A model generated the notes under the pieces. The model was not told where the DNA came from. It was given only the letters and a program-made list of their open reading frames with translations, and searched no databases. A DNA stretch of 64,000 bases from the NCBI RefSeq assembly GCF_905475395.1, contig NC_058338.1:7950935-8014934 (forward strand). Reading direction: 5' to 3'. This document shows positions 1-11,649 of the stretch, in pieces (within the stretch, counting starts at the first letter, position 1; each line of letters begins with the position of its first letter). Both the position numbers and the translations under genes were made by a program. The stretch is from Chrysoperla carnea (lineage: Eukaryota; Arthropoda; Insecta; Neuroptera; Chrysopidae).

Positions 1-594
1 TATAAAACTTATTCACAATGAAATGGAAACCTTTTTTTTATATTATTTTGTTTTCATTTTTAATATTTACATAAAAAAATATTATTACCCATATTATGAA
101 TTTTTATGTAAAACTTTTAGGAACTAATAATTAAATACCAACAATTATAAATAATTAATCATATTCTGAATAAAATAAAAAATAAAAATAAAAGAAGTAA
201 ATAAATACAAAAAGTATTTATAATAATTAGCATAAAAAAGTATTCATAAACATGCAAAAAAAAAATAAAGTGTAAACGGAAATCGTATGAATATTTTATA
301 ATTAGTTTTTTATGATTAATTATCCATAACTTTTTTACAATTGAAATTTTACTTCGTTACGAATACATGTCGAAAAGTTTATTTAACGATTAGAGTTGAA
401 TATTGAAAAACTCACATAACTTCTGTTGAGCTCGTTAATAATAATTTACTTTCTTATCTTTTACTAAAAATATAAATTAAGAATTTGATTAGATCTTATG
501 CCACTTTGTATCTTTGGTCGCTTGCCAGATTTTTGGAAAAACATTGGGGTGCGTTTGGTATTATTTTCATTTGTGTGTTAACTTTAACAATTTT
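1..594. other. A+T-rich intergenic DNA, no gene seen
   Basis: No ORF of useful length, RNA gene or recognisable repeat was found. The sequence is dominated by A/T homopolymer runs. Confidence 0.6.
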
Positions 595-1165
595 CATACC
601 ATGTATATATGAAATATACTTAGTATGTTAAGTTTAGTCCCAAGTTTGTAACGCTTAAAAATAATGATGCTAGGAAAAAAATTTTGTCATAGGTGTTCAT
701 AAAATCACCTAATTAGTCCATTTCCGGTTGTCCGTCCGTCCCTCCGTCCGTTTGTGGACACGATAACTCTAAAACGAAAAAAGATATCGAGCTGAAATTT
801 TTACAGCGTACTCAGGACGTAAAAAGTGAAGTCAAGTTCGTAAATGAGCATCATAGGTCAATTGGGTCTTGGGTCCGTAGGACCCAACTTGTAAACCGTT
901 AGAGATAGAACAAAAGTTTAAATGTAAAAAATGTTCCTTATCAAAAATTAAACAACTTTTGTTTGAAACATTTCTTCGTAAACATCACTGTTTGTCCGTG
1001 AGGGCGCCAATTAGGCGGAAATTTTATAATATGTACTATACTTGATTATCAGTTATGTATGTGTCACATGTTTGTATGTGTAATGTGATAAAGAAATCAA
1101 CACTGACTATGCATGGTATTTCAACAATTAACTTCGTCAATTGTTTATTTTCACTTGTTAACTTC
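595..1165 (-). repeat. Interspersed repeat family A, copy 1
   Basis: This is a near full-length copy of the commonest repeat in the window, in reverse orientation relative to most others. Diagnostic blocks, read on the - strand, are the GTCCTACGGACCCAA palindrome-like core, a run of GGAC units followed by AACCGGAAATGG, and the ending ACTTGGGACTAAACTTA. Related copies lie at 11.1, 11.7, 16.3, 35.6, 51.9 and 53.7 kb. Small ORFs in this family recur in the same place in several copies but carry no recognisable domain. The element class is unknown. Confidence 0.85.
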
Positions 1166-1659
1166 AGATACAGAAGTTAAATTTTAATTCTAGTTTTTAT
1201 GTACAGAATAAAAAAGTATTAAATATTTTGATTTCGTTACAATTACTTTATTAATTTCTCTAAATATTTTAGATTAAAGATCAATCAATCGTATACGCTG
1301 ATCAAGTATTGCTAAATTTGTAGAAGATAATAAAAAAAAATCTATTAATTAGCTTTCATCTAGTATTTTATGGATTGTTGCCCAATGACACAAATAATTT
1401 ATTATTAAATATATATAAAAATTTTATTAAAATCAATTTATCTCGTTTAATTATCTATGCTTCATTAACCCCAAAAATAAATTAATTTACAAATAAAATT
1501 ACATTTATTAATAATAAAATACCAATATCAATCAAGTGACCGCATAAACGATTAAATATATGATTCTGTAGATTTTAATTTTTGTTTAAATCAGGAATCA
1601 ATATTCTAATAATCAATGAAAATCATATTTCTTTTCAGTGGAAAATACACCATGGCGAA

Positions 1660-1815
1660 CGATAGAGCACGGGACAACACCCTTTTTGTAAAATTATTAA
1701 TACTTATTTGAAGCTTCGTGAGTGGCTTCATTTTGTAGCCTACCAAACTTACTCTCTATGAATTTTTTCAAAAGTGCTGGGTTTTCAAATGAGGACCATA
1801 TACCGGTCTGAAAAA
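1660..1815. repeat. Solo arm of foldback repeat family M
   Basis: The stretch from GGGACAACACCCTTTTTGTA through CGTGAGTGGCTTC to AAAAGTGCTGGGTTTTCAAA matches the terminal inverted arm of the foldback element at 58.18-58.64 kb and part of the copy at 12.14-12.37 kb. Only one arm is seen here, so it is probably a truncated remnant. Confidence 0.55.
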
Positions 1816-2145
1816 AACGTAGCAAGGAATTTATTGGAATCTATGACTACTTATAAAATTGCTAATTTTTGCTAAACGATTATTGACAAACTCTATTTAT
1901 ACTGTTTTTTTTTAGAATCAAGTTTATACGAGACGGATTCCTAAAATTACTAAACTAATACAATAATTGATTGATGTGTGTATCCTAAAACAGCTCAAAC
2001 AACAATAGCCTCAATAAATAATAAAATAACAATATAAGTAAGACCTTCAAACGCATAGCATGTTTAAATTATAAATTTTATTTTGATATCTATTGAAATT
2101 ATTGTGAATACTTAATGAAATTAAAAGTGTGTATTGTTAGTACAG

Positions 2146-2487
2146 TCATTTCGGGCTTACATCTCTTAAAAAATAATAACAACTTAATATTTTGACTGCA
2201 AATATCTGCAAAATTATTTTATTTAATAAATTTGATGAGTCCTGGGAAATATTTGGGATTATTAAGGATTTTTTTGGCTTCTGAGGGTAGTCCATTTTTA
2301 TTTCTTTCATGTTGGTATCCTTGGCATTGTGAAAGTATGTGATACACCGCGACATTACTGAGTTGCAGTATGGGCATCGGTTTGGGTTTGTTTTTGTTTT
2401 GGCCCATGTTTGTATGTCGAATTCGTAGTCTAATGATGGTGAAATATTCTCGTCGGTCAAGAGTGTTTTTGTAAACAATGATTGCAA
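2146..2487 (-). CDS. Unrecognised 113-codon ORF (doubtful)
   Basis: An open frame begins with MQSLFTKTLLTDENISPSLD and contains a CPYCN pair of cysteines followed by a Cys and His (RCITYFHNAKD). That could be a remnant of a zinc-binding motif such as occurs near the C-terminus of LINE reverse transcriptases. No family is recognised, no splice context is evident, and open frames of this length occur by chance in a 64-kb window. It lies alone between a family A copy and a family B copy. It may be a decayed transposon fragment. Confidence 0.2.
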   Translation of the reverse strand: MQSLFTKTLLTDENISPSLDYEFDIQTWAKTKTNPNRCPYCNSVMSRCITYFHNAKDTNMKEIKMDYPQKPKKSLIIPNISQDSSNLLNKIILQIFAVKILSCYYFLRDVSPK

Positions 2488-3654
2488 AATTGTTTTAAAA
2501 ACTTGTATATAAAAGTCTTAAATATTAACTCACTGGCACAAAATTGCGTCAAAATAGAATCCTCAAAAAAGTGTCGTAATTTGAGATATCTGCATGTTCC
2601 CAAAAAAGAATCCAATCTTGATCGTATATAGCTCAATAGTTAGAACTTTCAATTCTTTGAAAATATAGTTCAAAAGTTACTATTATCCTAAACTGCTTTG
2701 CGTTAATGGTGGAAATGGTGGAAAATACAATAGCTATCAAATTAGATTTTTGGTCGGGCAAAGTAGTCTTTCTTTTCTTCATTATGGAGCTTTCACTTAA
2801 AAGCTCTCTCGAAATCTCTCGAAAACGTTGAGGTTAAGTAAGTAAGAATATCAAGGATAAAAAAATACTTAGAATCATTCAAATTTAAAATCCAATAGAT
2901 TTTTTAAATGTTACATAAAAAGAACGTGGTGTCCGGAGGAAAGGTATTTCTGTCCTACTTTATGGGCGAAAATCGAAAGAGTACAAGTTTACATGTAAAT
3001 AATTTTGTTGAATACCATAAAAATTTACTTGGCTAGATTATAGCCTTTTTGTATTTTTTGAGAATTTGGCAGTATAGGTATAATCTGTCTAACATGACTG
3101 TAGTATTTTTACTAGGTATAAGTGTGTATTCGTTGTCTATGATTACACAAATTATTACACTTTCTTTTATTTAACTGATTTTTTTTTTAGTTTATTTTAT
3201 TTAATTTTTTTTATTTTGTAATGGTTAATTATTACAAAATCAACAAGCTAGGTACCTGTACTTTAGTACAATTATTTTATCTAATAGTATTATAGTAATT
3301 TTTACTTTTTATTTTTTTTAATTAGCATATATTATTGTATTATTTATATTTATCAAGTAAATAATAATAATTACTTATTAAATTGATATAATTGTATCGA
3401 ATTACCAATAAAGTAATTATCTATTATTGTGAGCTTATTAAAATGCGTTTATTTATTATACAAAGCCGATAATTTTCGCTGCGGAACAAACGGGATTTAA
3501 ATTACTTATTCTAGGGGATTGTAGCCTATTTCGTACCTGTGTTTAGTTTTCACTGAGTGGTGTTCTCATAATTAGTGTTTTCTATACGAAATCTAACGAT
3601 CGATTCATTAACTGAATGATAAATCGGTCGTCTAGACAAAAAATTTTGCAGATT
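2488..3654. other. Intergenic DNA, nothing recognised
   Basis: A+T-rich sequence without convincing ORFs, tRNA-like segments or members of the repeat families defined elsewhere in the window. Confidence 0.5.
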
Positions 3655-3885
3655 TTAACTCCGGAACTAAAAAAAGGGGTGTTTTAAGTTTGACCGCTAT
3701 TTGTGTGTGTCTCTGTGTTTGTCTGTGGCATCGAAGCGCCTAAACGGATGAACCGATTTTAATTTTTTTGGTTTCACTTGAAAGGTAATTTAACGGAGAG
3801 TGTTCTTAACTATATTTCATGTGCGAGCTTAGTGTTTTGTACCCGAAAAAACTAAAAAAAGGCGATGATCTTCAAAATCGAGAGT
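3655..3885 (+). repeat. Interspersed repeat family B, copy 1
   Basis: Hallmarks in order are CCGGAACTAAAAAAAGGGGT, AAGTTTGACCGCTAT, GTCTGTGGCATCG, GCGCCTAAACGGATGAACC, TTTAACGGAGAGTGTTCTTA and TACCCGAAAAAACTAAAAA. The same blocks recur at 20.6, 30.8, 54.9 (reverse), 62.7 and 63.4 kb. No coding capacity was seen. A fragment of the family K terminus (GTGCTGACGGG) follows at about 3908. Confidence 0.85.
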
Positions 3886-3944
3886 GAACAATATGTTCAT
3901 TATGGGAGTGCTGACGGGCTAAACAAAAGATAGGGAATATTTAT

Positions 3945-4480
3945 GAAATTTAAATTTGGTTCAAATATTTTTCTTCCGTAACTTTAATGACTGGACATTT
4001 CAACTAAACCATTATTTTAGTAATTAATATCTTTTTAATTATTTAAAATTAATTAATAAGAGTACAAATTCAGTGAGGGCATTTAAAAATTTCTAACACG
4101 GAAATTCAAATTTTTATACGATCGTGACATCATAGTACGGGTTTGTCAAATTTGTTGACATACTGTATGATATTAATTACTTACATTTTATATGGTGTTT
4201 CATTAAATTATACTATTCTACGGCTTTTTATTAGAAAACTTAATAATAACGAGTGTAAATTCTGTGTTGTAAATTTTTTTTTTTTAAGTGTAAATTATAC
4301 ATTGAACTGTCACCAATTGACAGATCACGTACTTATACGTCATCAACAGAAAGCGCCAAAAAACTGCGTTTAAATATCTCAAAATTATAATGTATTTTAA
4401 ATATTTTTTTACACTTAAATACAGCATTTTTAAGCAATATTTATATTTTTTACTTTGTTATAACGGTGTAAACAATGAAT
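3945..4480 (+). repeat. Interspersed repeat family N, copy 1
   Basis: A second copy lies at 6965-7370. Shared blocks include TTCTTCCGTAACTTTAATGA, ACTGGACATTTCAA, TTGTTGACATACTGTATG and TATCTCAAAATTA. This copy keeps roughly 110 bp (about 4225-4360) that are missing from the other copy. The predicted peptide across it is repeat-derived. Confidence 0.8.
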
Positions 4481-5088
4481 TAAAAATATAAAAAAAAATA
4501 CATGAATTCCCTATGGTCAATAAAAATGGTCATTTCAGACTCAGTTGTAAATAAACATGCATACTATTAATAATAAATATCTTAACTCATCACATAATCA
4601 TTGTGAAACTATTAGACACTTCCTCATTTCTATAACTTTTGCAAAAGTACGGAAAAAAACAGCAACAACCTAGTAATTTAAAAATATCAGCACATTTTTT
4701 TTATAAACATATATATTTTGTCTTTATGGATTTCCAATAGACAAAACTATTGCGAAAAAAAAATTACAAGAACTTCTATTCATAATAACATATCAAATCA
4801 TTCACATACGTTCTTGTGAAAGTAACACACAAAAAAAATCAAAAAAATTTCAAAAACTAAATAAAAAATTTCAAAATATGAAATTAAAAACAAAATGAAA
4901 ATATATAATACAAAACCATTTCACAAGACCCCAAACGTAATGTTTTAAAGTTTTTTAATAAATTGATGCAATCAAAAAAAAAAAAAAATCAAATTGAAAA
5001 TTAAAAAAAATATTACGATATTTTATTTTTAATTAAAAATTGTAATAATAAACTGTCCATATATTTATTACCCTTCCCAATTAATTCA

Positions 5089-6137
5089 TATACAGAGTGT
5101 CCTTTTTTTTTAAACTGACAAATGCTTGAAATAAATTTTTATCGAGGAAAATGCTTTAAGTGGTAAATTTTAGTTTCAAGGCACATATCTTATATCGGCA
5201 TCGAATATCTAAGTTTTCAGCTCCAACTAAAACTTCACTCTGATTAACGCTGAAATCTGAAAACGCTTTAAATTAGAAAGTTGTTCTTTATAAACACGCA
5301 AACATTTTTTGTTTGAAACATTGTTTTGTAAACCGAATAGTTTAGACAGTAATTGATAGCAAAAATCTAGCATTTTGTGTGTTTGTTCATTTAATTTCAA
5401 TAAAAATGGTCTTTACCGAAAACTATTTTTACCAGATTTATAGGAATTTTTTTCAAAGAGTGCTTATATTTCGCAGAAGCAATTATACGAAATAAGAATT
5501 TTGATAGGAAAAAGCAATTTTGGGTAAAACTTTCCAGTCTATTAGTGCCTAAACTGTACGATTTGTGGACAAAAAAAGTTTCGAACAAAAAATGTTACTT
5601 TTTAATCAATTACAACTTTCTTATTTAAAGTTTTCATCTATCGATTATCAATTATCGAGTAGAATGAGCTTTTCATTGATCTCGAAAACCCAAGTCAAGT
5701 TTAATGTCTGTGTAAGATGGGCGTCTACACACTCTACATTTATCGCTTGAAACATTTTTATCAATAAAAGTTATTTTTACAGTTTCAAGCATATGTCAGG
5801 TTAGGTTATATTGGCTGTTCACGAAGGACACACTTAGACTATAGAGCCCATTGTGATACCATATATGTGTTTTTACCACCTTTTCCACTGATCATTTCAT
5901 TTATCAGCTCCTTAATTTCGGACGCTGAGTGCACCTCCTTCATGCATATACCATGCACTACACCAGCCCATTACAACTATTAATTAAATTAATTTTGTTG
6001 CGTTGGCGGGAATCGAATACGCTACCCTAAGTATACCGCGGATGGAATTGGTTACGCCTTAACCAACTGAGCTAACAAGGCGACCTAACCTAACCTAACA
6101 TATGTCAACTTAAAAAAGAAGAAGGACACTCTGTATA
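5089..6137. mobile_element. TIR/foldback element family H, copy 1 (with nested SINE)
   Basis: The element opens with TATACAGAGTGTCC and closes with its inverted complement. Inside the ends, degenerate inversion continues (TGACAAATGCTTGAAA against the complement of GTTTCAAGCATATGTCA). A shorter, reverse-oriented relative lies at 18343-18850. A SINE has jumped into the right arm (5799-6098). No transposase-like protein was found, so this looks like a non-autonomous DNA element. The superfamily cannot be assigned from the termini alone. Confidence 0.75.
5799..6098 (-). mobile_element. tRNA-derived SINE, copy 1 (full length)
   Basis: Read on the - strand, the 5' head is tRNA-like: an A-box-like TAGCTCAGTTGGTTAAGGCG and a B-box-like GTATTCGATTCCC, with the anticodon-arm region between them. 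A non-tRNA body contains GGGCTGGTGTAGTGCATGG and GGAGCTGATAAATGAAAT. The 3' tail has GTCTAAGTGTGTCC and ends in AACCTAACC repeats. Perfect 9-bp direct repeats CATATGTCA at 5790-5798 and 6099-6107 are the target-site duplication. The tail matches the LINE fragments at 15.2 and 30.3 kb, so that LINE is the likely source of mobilising machinery. Confidence 0.9.
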
Positions 6138-6235
6138 AACGTGTATGAGTACCAAACATACACGTGATACCTTCTCAAATATTTTTACAATGATTTCAAA
6201 ATGTTTCAAATGTGTAATCAATACTATTAAATACC

Positions 6236-6264
6236 GACAGACAGACAGACAGACAGACAGACAC
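6236..6264. repeat. (GACA)n microsatellite
   Basis: About seven perfect tetranucleotide units in tandem. Confidence 0.95.
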
Positions 6265-6284
6265 AAAACAAATATGTACCAAGT

Positions 6285-6322
6285 ATTATTATTATTATTA
6301 TTGTTGTTGTTGTTGTTGTTGT
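6285..6322. repeat. Compound (ATT)n-(GTT)n microsatellite
   Basis: An ATT run passes directly into a GTT run. It is 20 bp downstream of the GACA tract. An 11-G homopolymer, striking in such A+T-rich DNA, follows at 6514-6524. Confidence 0.95.
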
Positions 6323-6964
6323 AATATTATAAATAGGTATTTATTTATATATGATCGAATTTTAATATGTAATTTATATGTGAAATGTGTCCTAAACTGA
6401 ATATACTAAAGTGTTCTATTTAAGGATGTACGAACGCCAGAGCAACGTTGGATAAAAGGCTTGATTTTTATTTATATGTAGTTGGACTAAGTCTAAATCA
6501 ATCCTGGAAATCTGGGGGGGGGGGTTAATTGTCCGATTATTTAAATAAATAAATGACTTCAAAATTGGGCATATTATTTAACATTGGTCTTATAGGAAAA
6601 CTGTAGATGGATGATATGCTTTCATAAATTTCTTCAAAACTTATTCGTAGAAATTTAAAAAAAACTATTCAAATTAAATTTAAAACGTTATTACTTTAAA
6701 AAACAAAATTTTTTTTGCATAACGTTTAGCTTTAATTTTTTTTCTTTAATTTTTCCCATTTTTTTAAGCTATAGTTTCTAAAAAAATTAATTTTTTTGTC
6801 AGAAGTATGTCTGATAACCTTTGTTGAACAGATGTCCACAAATTGTATCACCTTCACTTGTTTCATATTATTTTATTTATTTTTTAATTGATTTTCCAAT
6901 TGTTTAAGGACAAAAACTGCGGGTAAAAGCTAGTTTTAATATTCAATGAATATACGATCAATCA

Positions 6965-7370
6965 ATTAATTTAAATTTGGTTCAAATATTTTTCTTCCAT
7001 AACTTTAATGACTGGACATTTCAAATAAGCCATTATTTTATTAATTAATATATTTTTAATTACTTAAAATTAAGTAATAAAAGTATAAATTCAGTGAGAG
7101 AAATTCAAATTTCTAAAACGGAAAATTCAAAATTTAAAACGGGCGTGACGTCACAGTATGTGGGTTATCAAACTTGTTGACATACTGTATGGTATTAATT
7201 ACTTATATTTTGTATGGTATTACATTGAGTTATATTATTCTGCGGCCAGAACTGCGTTTAAATATCTCAAAATTACAATGTATTTTAAATATTTTTTTAC
7301 ACTTAATTACAGTATTTTTTAACAGTATTTATATTTTTTACTATTTTTAACGGTGTAAACACTGACTTCC
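6965..7370 (+). repeat. Interspersed repeat family N, copy 2
   Basis: It is similar to 3945-4480 over both ends (TTCTTCCATAACTTTAATGA, ACTGGACATTTCAA, TTGTTGACATACTGTATGG, TATCTCAAAATTACAATG) but lacks about 110 bp in the middle. It contains a TGACGTCA palindrome that is changed in copy 1 (TGACATCA). Confidence 0.8.
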
Positions 7371-7954
7371 TTATTATTGAATATCAAAATTATTGATCCA
7401 GCTGCCATAGTATCTATCCACCACGATTTGTTATTAAATAATTTTATGAATAATAATTAATTTGTAGTGTGCATACATGCGTATATACATACAAACTACA
7501 AAATTACATACCTGCCTTATATTACTAACTACATACAGGTATTATATTAATCAGGTACAGGAACATAGTATTACGTATTTTAATTATTAAAATATGCAAA
7601 CCATCCGTAAAATTTGGAAATAATTACTTCATTTCCAGCAAAATGAAAATTATTCAATATTTTCAAAATTACACAAATATTTTATCGAAAAATTTTTGAA
7701 ATTACATATATAATACACATTCTTTTTTGTGTTGTTTACTTTTAATCATGTATACGATATTTATTTACATCAAAGTCTCTCGAGTATAATTGACGATTTT
7801 AATATGATACATATAGCGTAAACTAAATATTGACAAATATCTTGTCTATTAAAAAAATACACTCGAACTCGTAATCCCTAATTATAGACAAAGAGGAAGA
7901 GACTTAAAAGCGATGTCATTATTGAGTATCGCAATAGAGATAACATAGAAAACT

Positions 7955-8200
7955 TTAACGCGTCACCCATCAGCACTTTGATCACGCTCGATTTAAAACA
8001 TAAATAACTTTTATTTTTCATATGGTAAACGTGGTTGAAACTTTCATATCATAATTTTCACCCTCAAACATCATTAGAATTACAAAGTTAAAAAATATTT
8101 AGCGCGTGAAAAGTTTTACGCATGTGCAGAACGCGTGAGCAAATCTCTCATCACGCGACTAAAGATTACCGAATGGTTGGTGCAAGTGCTGGCGGGTTAA
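7955..8200. mobile_element. Short foldback element family K, copy 1
   Basis: The left end TTAACGCGTCACCCATCAGC and the right end TGCAAGTGCTGGCGGGTTAA are inverted relatives. The interior has AAAACATAAATAACTTTTAT, shared with copy 2 at 20022-20275. No coding sequence. Probably a MITE. Confidence 0.6.
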
Positions 8201-8524
8201 CTAAAATGTCAATTAGGTCAAGGAAAGCTGAATTATTGAAACAATTGCAATGATGCTTACGCCACTGATAAATTTTATTACTTTTTTTGGCCCTTTTCAA
8301 AATAGGTAAGCTGTGAGCTTTGTAAGTTAATTAAGTATTAATAATGAAATACAGAATGCCTTGAAAGGTTCCAATTTTAACAACTGTGTACCGAACAAAA
8401 TAGATTATCAATTTAAATATTACATAAACAAACAAAATTCATAAATAAATAAGTCAATGTTGACTAATAAACAAAAATAAAAATTCGTTGACTTAAAAAA
8501 AAATTGCATATTATGCCTGGAGAA

Positions 8525-9476
8525 TACAGGGTGTCACGCGTAAATCGATGGACAGTTTTAATTCGAAAGTGCCTTATATATGTTTTTCCAAAACCCAATA
8601 GACAAAAAAAACCCATTTAATTGTTTTGCCATGTTGTTGTTATGGTGGCATTTGGTTGATTAATGATTAAGATTAATTTTATGGCTGCGATTACAAATCA
8701 AGAAGCTGCCTAAATTCACGTCATTTGGTAAAATAGGGTAATTTTCCTAAAGATAATGCAGAACGACCTCTCGTAAAAAAAGAACTTTCCGGCAAAGAAG
8801 CTATTCTTAAGTTCTTCTAGTAGTGTACGAAGAAAACTTTTTAGTTCATAGAAAATTAAATTACTTTACTCAACAATGTCTTTATTGGTTAAATTCAATA
8901 GTGCCCATAGCTCCTGAACTATGTGGATTTGAGCAGAAGTATATAAGACAGTTTTCGACTTAAAATTGTTCAAAGCACACGCTCTTAGTCAATGTCCATC
9001 GAGTCACGAAACATTCCAGTTGGTAAAGTCACTTGGACATGAAGGAAGCCGGCAAAAAATCAATTCTCTTTAATTAATTATTACATTCTTTATGCACATT
9101 TGATCGAAAACGCTCATAAAATTTATGAAAAATTTACAGGAAAAGTTGTCAACCCTAGTAGTTCAGTTGGTTAAGGCGTAATAAATTCTTCTCGCGATAT
9201 TCCTAGGGTAGCGGGTTCGATTCCTACCGTCATAACAAAAATTAATTCAATTAAAACTTGCGATGGGCTGGTGTAGTGCATGAAGGAGGTGCAATCAGCC
9301 ACTGAAAAGTAATTGAGGAGCTGATAAATGAAATTATCAGTGGAAATGGTGGTAAAACACATATATGGTATCACAATAAGCTCTATAGGTAGCCAATATA
9401 ACCTAACCTAACCTACAGGAAAAGTTTCACAGCTTGAATGTTTTAAATCAGGACGTTTCGAGTCGGACATCCTATA
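8525..9476. mobile_element. TIR element family L with nested SINE
   Basis: The left end TACAGGGTGTCACGCG and the right end GTCGGACATCCTATA are imperfect inverted repeats of the TACAGGGTGTCC type. No transposase is recognisable between them. A SINE sits at 9148-9413. The right end falls inside a duplicated segment (see the 9.08/9.49 kb direct repeat), so the boundary call is less certain than for the mariner and pogo-like elements. Confidence 0.45.
9148..9413 (+). mobile_element. tRNA-derived SINE, copy 2
   Basis: The head has the A-box-like TAGTTCAGTTGGTTAAGGCG and the B-box GGGTTCGATTCC, followed by the family body (GGGCTGGTGTAGTGCATGA, GGAGCTGATAAATGAAAT) and a CTAACC-repeat tail. It is flanked by a perfect 13-bp duplication TACAGGAAAAGTT at 9135-9147 and 9414-9426, where one T is shared at the tail boundary. 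This copy has lost part of the tail region that carries GTCTAAGTGTGTCC. Confidence 0.9.
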
Positions 9477-11088
9477 TATTAATTTTATTTATTACAATTT
9501 TTATGCACATTCGACCAAATTAAAACATTTATAAAATTTATGAATAATTTAAATTTTAGCATTACATACAACATTAAAGCATTTTTCGTATTCATTTCCC
9601 TAATGTATTCCATAAAATAAAAAAAGCTTTTTTTTTAATAATTCCATAAAAGTTTATTTTTATTTATTTTTAGCAGTTTGTTGCATTGTTATTAAAATGC
9701 CTTCTTCCGGTGTTTAATTTTTAGATTTATGGAGAGCGAAAACTGATTCTAGATAGCAAGTGCTTAGATTTTTAGTCAAATAAATAACGAATTTCGCTTG
9801 TTTAACCAATTACAAATACTTTAGGTATGGATTTGGTAACAGACGTATGCCAGTGAATTTTTGAGTTCAAAAATGACGTACAATTTGAGAAATTTTCAAA
9901 AATACAAAAATTGATATGTCGAGTTCTAGTGGGCCTATTGGGACGAATCTTGGCTTATTTTAAAGCTTATTGAAAATGCATTAATTTTGTTTCGATCCCA
10001 CGTTAGGGGGCGTTGTAATTTTTTTTTTGAAAAATCTCCAAAATATTGATTTTGCAATAACTGCCAAACAAGTTAATAATACTTCGTACTTCGTTCATAC
10101 TTCGATCTAAGGGGGTTCATTTTGTTTGCTAATCCCTTAAGTTGTCAGCGGTGGCCCATCAATTTTGATAAACAAACAGGTATATTAGTAAAAAAAAAAA
10201 AAAAAATCGAAAAAAATTTCATAAATAGTGCAATAAAAAGTTCTACCTTTTCATACTATTACTAAACATCCCATTCCCAACAACATATTCCCAACATTCC
10301 CGAGAAAAAAATTGGTCAATTTGAAACTTCAAACTGCTTCTTACTAGAGAACAGGTAAAGATACAATTTTATCTTACCAGCGAAAATCAATAGTTTTCCC
10401 ACAAAACCGCTTTCTTTTTCAAAAGTTTTCAAAAAGTCACCAAAAAAGATCGTTCCGGGCCGATTTTCTTGCAACTTTTTTGAATTTTGGTTTTTGATAA
10501 CATAATGAACACATCCCCTATGATATTTCAAAAAATTTGTCATCCAAATTGGCCTCAATAGGCAAGAATCGGCAGTGTTTCATATGAAATATCTGCCTAA
10601 AAAGTATCTTATTTCACGCTGTTACGAAACTATATCCGTTAATTTTTATTTCATCAAAAATGCGGTATTTTGGTTAATCTCAAGGGCACGTACCTAAGCC
10701 AAATAAATTTGTGTAAACAGTCAAATTTCATTTAAAGTCAATAAAAAATATATAATTTTAAAATAAACAAATAATTATTGTCATTGTAAGTGATGGTTTT
10801 TATTATTTGTTTAAACAATTAGAGAAATTCAAAAAAATAAATTTTTAAATGAAAAATAAAAATTAAAACCACTAAAAAAAATACATATTATTGTTTTAAT
10901 ACACGTAGATATTAATTTAAATACAATTATTTAAGAGAATTTTTAATTACTTTCTTCTTTCATCTTTACCAACTAATTAGTTAGATAGGAGGTAGATCGT
11001 ATTAAAAAAATTAATAATTTTTTGAGGATGAATCATCACGATCAGTAAAGAGAAAATAATTTTACAACTTTATGCAATTTAGTAAAAA
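9477..11088. other. Intergenic DNA, nothing confidently recognised
   Basis: Includes a stretch around 9880-10160 with the texture of old repeat DNA (TCGAGTTCTAGTGGGCC and neighbours), but no second copy occurs in this window. The - strand ORF at 10316-10558 resembles no known protein. Confidence 0.4.
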
Positions 11089-11600
11089 TAAGTGAGAACA
11101 AACAATTGAATGAGTTAATTGTTGAAATACCATGTATAGGCAGTGTTGATTACTCTGTCACAATTACATAGACATACATGTCACACATATATAACTGATA
11201 TGCCCATATAATACATACTATATACAATTTACGCCTAGTTTGCGTCCTCACGGGTAAACAGTGATGTTTACGAAAAAATGTTTCAAACAAAAGTTGTTTA
11301 TTTATTATTATAAGGAATATTTTTTACATTTAAACTTTTGTTCTATCTCTAACGGTTTACAAGATGAGTCCTACGGACCCAAGAACCAATTGACCTATGT
11401 TGCTCATTTACGAAATCGATCTTTCCTTTTACGTCCTAAGCACGCTGTAAAAATTTCAACTTGATATCTTTTTTCGTTTTTGATTTATCATGTTTACAAA
11501 CAGACCGACAGACAGACAACCGGAAATAGACTAATTAGGTGATTTTATGAACACCTATACCAAAATTTGGGACTAAACATAATATACCTTGATATATGGA
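11089..11600 (+). repeat. Interspersed repeat family A, copy 2
   Basis: Starts AAGTGAGAACAAACAATTGA, has the GTCCTACGGACCCAAGAACC core and ends near AATATACCTTGATATATGGA. It faces a second, inverted copy only about 50 bp away. Confidence 0.85.
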
Positions 11601-11649
11601 ATAAAAGGTTTACTTTTGTCATAAATTTTTATACAATTTGAAAGAGTTT

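Noticed and set aside
5990..6090. tRNA gene on the - strand
   Set aside because: The A and B boxes belong to a SINE with a target-site duplication; the stems are degraded and the sequence continues into the SINE body.
9171..9374. 67-codon - strand ORF
   Set aside because: It is antisense through the SINE at 9148-9413.
11261..11464. ORF of 67 codons recurring in family A copies (also at 16362 and 35707)
   Set aside because: It lies wholly inside an interspersed repeat, its length differs between copies and no domain is recognised, so it was not called as a gene.
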